Assembly: GCA_021199405.1 (NCBI GenBank)
Contig: JAJQID010000013.1
Coordinates: 1-17,157 of the forward strand
Length of the DNA: 17,157 bases
From: Lachnospiraceae bacterium
Lineage (GTDB): Bacteria; Bacillota; Clostridia; Lachnospirales; Lachnospiraceae
Direction of reading: 5' to 3'
Below, piece by piece: positions 15,099 through 17,157 of this stretch (position 1 is its first letter; each line of letters begins with the position of its first letter). A program made the translations under genes and the position numbers. The notes under the pieces were generated by a model, which had not been told where the DNA came from, ran no database searches, and worked only from the letters and a program-made list of their open reading frames with translations.

Positions 15099-15314
15099 CT
15101 ATTCCCCCCGTTTCTCCATCAGAAGATCCATCCCCAGAATGTTGACTACCTGAATTGCCTTCTCAAGCTGGATCCCAGGTTTTCCTCTCTCCAGATCCGA
15201 AATAAATGTGATACTCAGACCGGTACACGCAGACAGATAGGCCTGTGTGTAATGCAGTTCTTTCCGCCTTTCGCGGACAGCTCTCCCAAAAGAGTCGGCG
15301 TCTGCTATTTTCAT
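15099..15314 (-). CDS. hipB: HipB-like XRE antitoxin / operon repressor
   Basis: This 71-aa protein consists almost entirely of an XRE helix-turn-helix (about 10-65): RRKELHYTQAYLSACTGLSITFISDLERGKPG, with recognition helix near 34-43, and a short tail. HipB proteins bind HipA to neutralise it and repress the operon. GGGAGA at 15326-15321 lies six bases before ATG 15314. Four copies of a dyad repeat lie directly upstream and are its likely operators. The protein is shorter at the C terminus than E. coli HipB (88 aa). Confidence 0.93.
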   Translation of the reverse strand: MKIADADSFGRAVRERRKELHYTQAYLSACTGLSITFISDLERGKPGIQLEKAIQVVNILGMDLLMEKRGE

Positions 15315-15332
15315 ACTCGCTCTCCCGATTTA

Positions 15333-15458
15333 GCCAAACGGCTTTATTTACTCTTCTTGTCCGAAAATATGCCAAACGGCTCGATTTATCCTTTTCCCAG
15401 TGAAATTACGCCGAACGGCTTTATTGGTTCTTCTTCACGGTAAATTATGCCAAACGGC
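15333..15458. repeat. Four 38-39 bp repeats with AGCC-N4-GGCT cores (putative HipB operators)
   Basis: Cores GCCAAACGGC (15333), GCCAAACGGC (15371), GCCGAACGGC (15410) and GCCAAACGGC (15449) start 38, 39 and 39 bp apart. The stretch after each core is partly conserved too (ATT, then a pyrimidine-rich CTTYTTC-like part, then AAATTA before the next core), so the unit is an imperfect tandem repeat. The cores are dyads (AGCC/GGCT around AAAC or GAAC). All four lie between the hipB promoter and the hipB start, so they fall in the transcribed leader. Confidence 0.85.
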
Positions 15459-15466
15459 TATATTTT

Positions 15467-15495
15467 ATGATAAAGTCAGCCATTCCGAATGTCAA
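15467..15495 (-). promoter_or_regulatory. hipBA promoter
   Basis: On the - strand TTGACA (15495-15490), a 17-bp spacer and TATCAT (15472-15467) form a strong promoter. Transcription would start near 15460, at the edge of the first repeat core, leaving a leader of about 145 nt. Confidence 0.8.
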
Positions 15496-15515
15496 GTACA
15501 AATTTCCAATCTCCC

Positions 15516-15544
15516 TTCACCTTAAGCTATAAAGTTTTTATAAT
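15516..15544 (+). promoter_or_regulatory. Promoter of the candidate small RNA
   Basis: TTCACC (15516-15521), a 17-bp spacer and a perfect TATAAT (15539-15544). It is divergent to the hipBA promoter, with about 20 bp between the two -35 elements. The predicted start is 15550-15552. Confidence 0.7.
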
Positions 15545-15549
15545 TTTTT

Positions 15550-15636
15550 CCACCTGTGCGACAGCGCAAATTTTGAGAATGGATCAATGAGTTGGATGCT
15601 CTTTGGAGCATTCAATCGCACAGCTGGAATTTTTTT
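15550..15636 (+). ncRNA. Candidate small structured RNA, about 87 nt
   Basis: The predicted transcript begins where a long stem begins. TTCCACCTGTGCGA (15548-15561) pairs with TCGCACAGCTGGAA (15616-15629) at 13 of 14 positions, and T7 follows (15630-15636), giving a terminator-like 3' end. Inside, TTGGATGCTC (15592-15601) pairs with GAGCATTCAA (15606-15615) through ten pairs including one G-T, around the loop TTTG, and abuts the outer stem for coaxial stacking. A 30-nt segment (15562-15591) stays mostly unpaired and could be the interaction or ligand region. No open frame with a ribosome binding site lies within. I know no RNA family that matches. Alternatives are a terminator alone or a tiny MITE-like inverted-repeat element. 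Confidence 0.55.
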
Positions 15637-15672
15637 CAATAGTGATGTGAAAAGGTGCCTTGAATTATCAGG

Positions 15673-15735
15673 GAGAGTTTTCACTCTCAAGAATCAGAAA
15701 TAACTCTGTAATATCAGAGAAAATGATACAATCAT
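15673..15735. repeat. Three short hairpins in the recombinase leader
   Basis: GAGAGT-TTTC-ACTCTC (15673-15688), CTCTG-TAATAT-CAGAG (15704-15719) and ATGAT-ACA-ATCAT (15723-15735) follow one another. The last overlaps TGATACAAT (15724-15732), an extended -10 promoter candidate for the recombinase. The dyads may be regulator or recombinase-arm binding sites. Confidence 0.4.
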
Positions 15736-15769
15736 TTTTACAAAAATAATTTTACATGAGGTGCCTAAA

Positions 15770-16618
15770 ATGAGCGAGGAAAGAAAAGTTACACAAGAGG
15801 GGATTGATGAGTACATGGAGTATCTGAAGGAGGAGGAAAAAGCCCAGAATACCCTGGACAAATATAACAGGGATTTGAAAAAGCTCCTGGAATGGTTAGA
15901 TGGACGTCCTTTGACCAGGGTTCTGGCTACAGAATGGAAGAAGAGCCTGCTGCAGGCCAATTACGCCGCCTCAAGCGTCAATTCCATGCTGGCTGCCGCC
16001 AACGGCTTTTTTAAATTCATGGGATGGTGTGACCTGAAAATCGACAACCTCAAGATTCAGAAGAAAGCCTTCTGTGATAAGAAAAAGCTGCTGGAAAAGG
16101 ATGATTACGACAAACTGGTTGCAGCGGCAAAATTACTGGAGAAATTCAGGCTGCTGCTTTTGCTGGAGACGATCTGTGGCCTGGGTATCCGGGTATCAGA
16201 GGTATGTTATATCACTATTGAAGCGGCGCGGTGTGGCCGGGCGGAGATTAAGATGAAGGGCAAGGTGCGTACCGTCCTGATTCCGGCGAAACTGTCGAAA
16301 AAGCTGATCAGGTATGCCATAGAACAGAAAATCGAATCCGGGGAAATCTTTATCACAAAAAATGGGAAAAGACTTTCCAGAAGCCAGATCTGGCGCGAGA
16401 TGAAAGGGCTGTGCGAGGTGGCGGGGGTGGACCCGGAGAAGGTGTTTCCCCACAATCTGCGCCACCTGTTTGCCCGTACCTGGTACGATGCCTATCGTGA
16501 CATTTCGAAGCTGGCGGACATCCTTGGGCATTCCTCTGTTGAGACCACCCGGCTTTATCTGATTTCCACCGGGGAGGAGCACGCAAGGCAGATGGAGCGG
16601 CTGGGATTGGTGTCCTGA
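15770..16618 (+). CDS. Tyrosine recombinase (XerC/D-like integrase)
   Basis: This is a 282-aa complete enzyme. The N-terminal SAM-like core-binding domain spans about 7-95 (TLDKYNRDLKKLLEWL). The catalytic domain (about 105-275) shows the full active-site set: R141 in GIRVSEV, K165 in KGKVRTV, H228 and R231 in HNLRHLFA, H254 in LGHSSVETT and the nucleophile Y263 in RLYLIS. ATG 15770 is chosen over the GTG at 15761 because GAGGTG precedes it at good distance. The size and lack of an arm-binding extension resemble Xer-type enzymes and phase-variation invertases rather than large phage integrases. Two matching palindromic sites lie downstream at 16645 and 16962 and are its likely substrates. Confidence 0.93.
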   Translation: MSEERKVTQEGIDEYMEYLKEEEKAQNTLDKYNRDLKKLLEWLDGRPLTRVLATEWKKSLLQANYAASSVNSMLAAANGFFKFMGWCDLKIDNLKIQKKAFCDKKKLLEKDDYDKLVAAAKLLEKFRLLLLLETICGLGIRVSEVCYITIEAARCGRAEIKMKGKVRTVLIPAKLSKKLIRYAIEQKIESGEIFITKNGKRLSRSQIWREMKGLCEVAGVDPEKVFPHNLRHLFARTWYDAYRDISKLADILGHSSVETTRLYLISTGEEHARQMERLGLVS

Positions 16619-16644
16619 AAAGGGAAAATCGGTTGAAATAAAAA

Positions 16645-16668
16645 TATCCATAATAAACATTATGGATA
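16645..16668 (+). repeat. Putative recombination site 1 (inverted-repeat core)
   Basis: TATCCATAA (16645-16653), centre TAAACA (16654-16659), TTATGGATA (16660-16668). The 9-bp arms and 6-bp centre fit the geometry of tyrosine-recombinase core sites. It lies 26 bp after the recombinase stop and pairs with the site at 16962 in inverted orientation. An operator role is the main alternative. Confidence 0.6.
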
Positions 16669-16693
16669 CAAAATTTCGACTACAACCATTAGT

Positions 16694-16722
16694 ACTATAC
16701 GCCATAATGGGCAGGAATGCAA
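16694..16722 (-). promoter_or_regulatory. Promoter-like sequence inside the putative invertible segment
   Basis: On the - strand TTGCAT (16722-16717), a 17-bp spacer and TATAGT (16699-16694): good -10, weak -35. It now points left toward site 1 and the recombinase 3' end. If the segment were inverted it would point right, toward the XRE gene. Confidence 0.35.
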
Positions 16723-16751
16723 GTGGCAACTTTTAACTTTTACAAAAAATC

Positions 16752-16793
16752 TGCTATTTTTCCAATTTTTGATAGCAACTAATTAAATTAGTT
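16752..16793. repeat. Two small hairpins upstream of the terminator
   Basis: TGCTAT (16752-16757) pairs with ATAGCA (16772-16777), and AACTAAT (16777-16783) pairs with ATTAGTT (16787-16793). They share one base, so only one can form fully at a time. Their role is unclear. Confidence 0.4.
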
Positions 16794-16796
16794 TTT

Positions 16797-16867
16797 AAAA
16801 ATGGGTACAGCGAAGCAGACTGTCGAAGCGTGTTTTTCGGCAGCCTTGTTTTCTGTACCCATTTTTT
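16797..16867. terminator. Large bidirectional terminator-type hairpin
   Basis: AAAAATGGGTACAG (16797-16810) pairs perfectly with CTGTACCCATTTTT (16853-16866). An inner stem, CTGTCGAA (16820-16827) with TTCGGCAG (16836-16843), folds within. A-tract before and T-tract after make it a terminator in both directions. It separates the recombinase from the XRE gene. Confidence 0.75.
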
Positions 16868-16961
16868 GTTTTCATTCGTCCCGGCCAGAGAATTCCTGCC
16901 GGGTGTGGCTGCGTGGAGCCGCCTTCCACCGCTGGAATGGCGGTCATGCTGGGTTCGGGAG

Positions 16962-16985
16962 TATCCATAATATTTATTATGGATA
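16962..16985 (-). repeat. Putative recombination site 2 (inverted relative to site 1)
   Basis: TATCCATAA (16962-16970), centre TATTTA (16971-16976), TTATGGATA (16977-16985), flanked by G and C that extend the dyad. Read on the - strand the centre is TAAATA, one base different from TAAACA of site 1, so the two sites agree at 23 of 24 positions in inverted orientation. It ends 22 bp before the XRE start codon. Confidence 0.6.
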
Positions 16986-17007
16986 CAGGCAACGAAAGGA
17001 GGGCCAG

Positions 17008-17157
17008 ATGACAGAACAGTATATTCGGGAGAGGATCACCAGCTTAAGAACGCAGAAGAAAGTATCCGAATATAAAATGAGCCAGGACCTGGGACACTGC
17101 AAGAGCTATGTCCAGGCCATCAGCTCCGGGAGGGCGCTGCCGTCCATGAGCGAGTTT
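17008..17157 (+). CDS. XRE-family HTH regulator, 3'-truncated by the window
   Basis: ATG 17008 follows AAAGGAGG at about 16996-17003. The 50 visible residues (MTEQYIRERITSLRTQKKVSEYKMSQDLGHCKSYV..., then AISSGRALPSMSEF) form an XRE helix-turn-helix, with the recognition helix around KSYVQAISSG. The frame is still open at the last base, so length and any C-terminal domain are unknown. Its promoter is not obvious in the present orientation: the stretch before it is filled by putative recombination site 2 and, further up, by a strong bidirectional terminator. It is therefore a candidate target of promoter inversion. Confidence 0.85.
   Translation, partial: MTEQYIRERITSLRTQKKVSEYKMSQDLGHCKSYVQAISSGRALPSMSEF

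Noticed and set aside
15333..15458. Possible short CRISPR array
   Set aside because: The conserved core is only about 10-12 bp, the parts between cores are themselves similar, and no cas gene is near; an operator array explains it better.
15548..15629. Possible MITE with 14-bp terminal inverted repeats
   Set aside because: No target duplication is visible beyond T-runs, and a promoter placed exactly before it plus the T7 tail favour an RNA gene. It is not fully excluded.

Overview
The window looks like a chromosomal segment from a low-to-mid GC Gram-positive anaerobe of the Clostridia, most likely Lachnospiraceae. Evidence is the strong AGGAGG-type ribosome binding sites, a CIRCE operator, a LicT/RAT antitermination cassette, the paired radical-SAM genes of the TIGR03960/TIGR03936 type and a bacterial tocopherol-cyclase-like gene. 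The assignment rests on gene content and sequence style recalled from memory, not on a search.

Left part (1-6293, all + strand): the 3' end of a triosephosphate-isomerase-family gene and a LarA-like (nickel-pincer racemase/epimerase family) gene form a probable sugar or sugar-acid operon. Next is an Hsp20 gene whose promoter carries an HrcA-type CIRCE operator, then a small unknown protein. A stand-alone CinA-C/PncC-like domain, a tocopherol-cyclase-like protein and guanine deaminase follow in one direction.

Middle (6294-10851, + strand): a PTS cassette. A promoter leads to a RAT antiterminator that overlaps an intrinsic terminator. It is followed by a LicT/BglG-family antiterminator (apparently starting at an ATT codon), a glucoside-type EIIBC permease, a 352-aa protein of unknown function and, after a hairpin and a possible second promoter, a stand-alone EIIA. 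No phospho-glycosidase is present, so the unknown protein is the candidate substrate-handling partner.

Right part (11169-15314, - strand): hipB, hipA, and the overlapping TIGR03960/TIGR03936 radical-SAM pair, all in one direction. hipBA is driven by a consensus-like promoter whose leader contains four copies of a 38-39 bp repeat built around an AGCC-N4-GGCT dyad.

Far right (15500-17157, + strand): a compact candidate small RNA gene with its own promoter, end-to-end pairing and terminator; a complete tyrosine recombinase; and a 293-bp non-coding segment bounded by two 24-bp sites. The sites share 9-bp palindromic arms, and one is a 23/24 match to the reverse complement of the other. A partial XRE regulator follows directly. 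The recombinase, inverted sites, a left-pointing promoter-like sequence and the regulator together suggest a phase-variable promoter switch. I consider this the most interesting candidate system here, with the hipBA leader array and the small RNA next to it.
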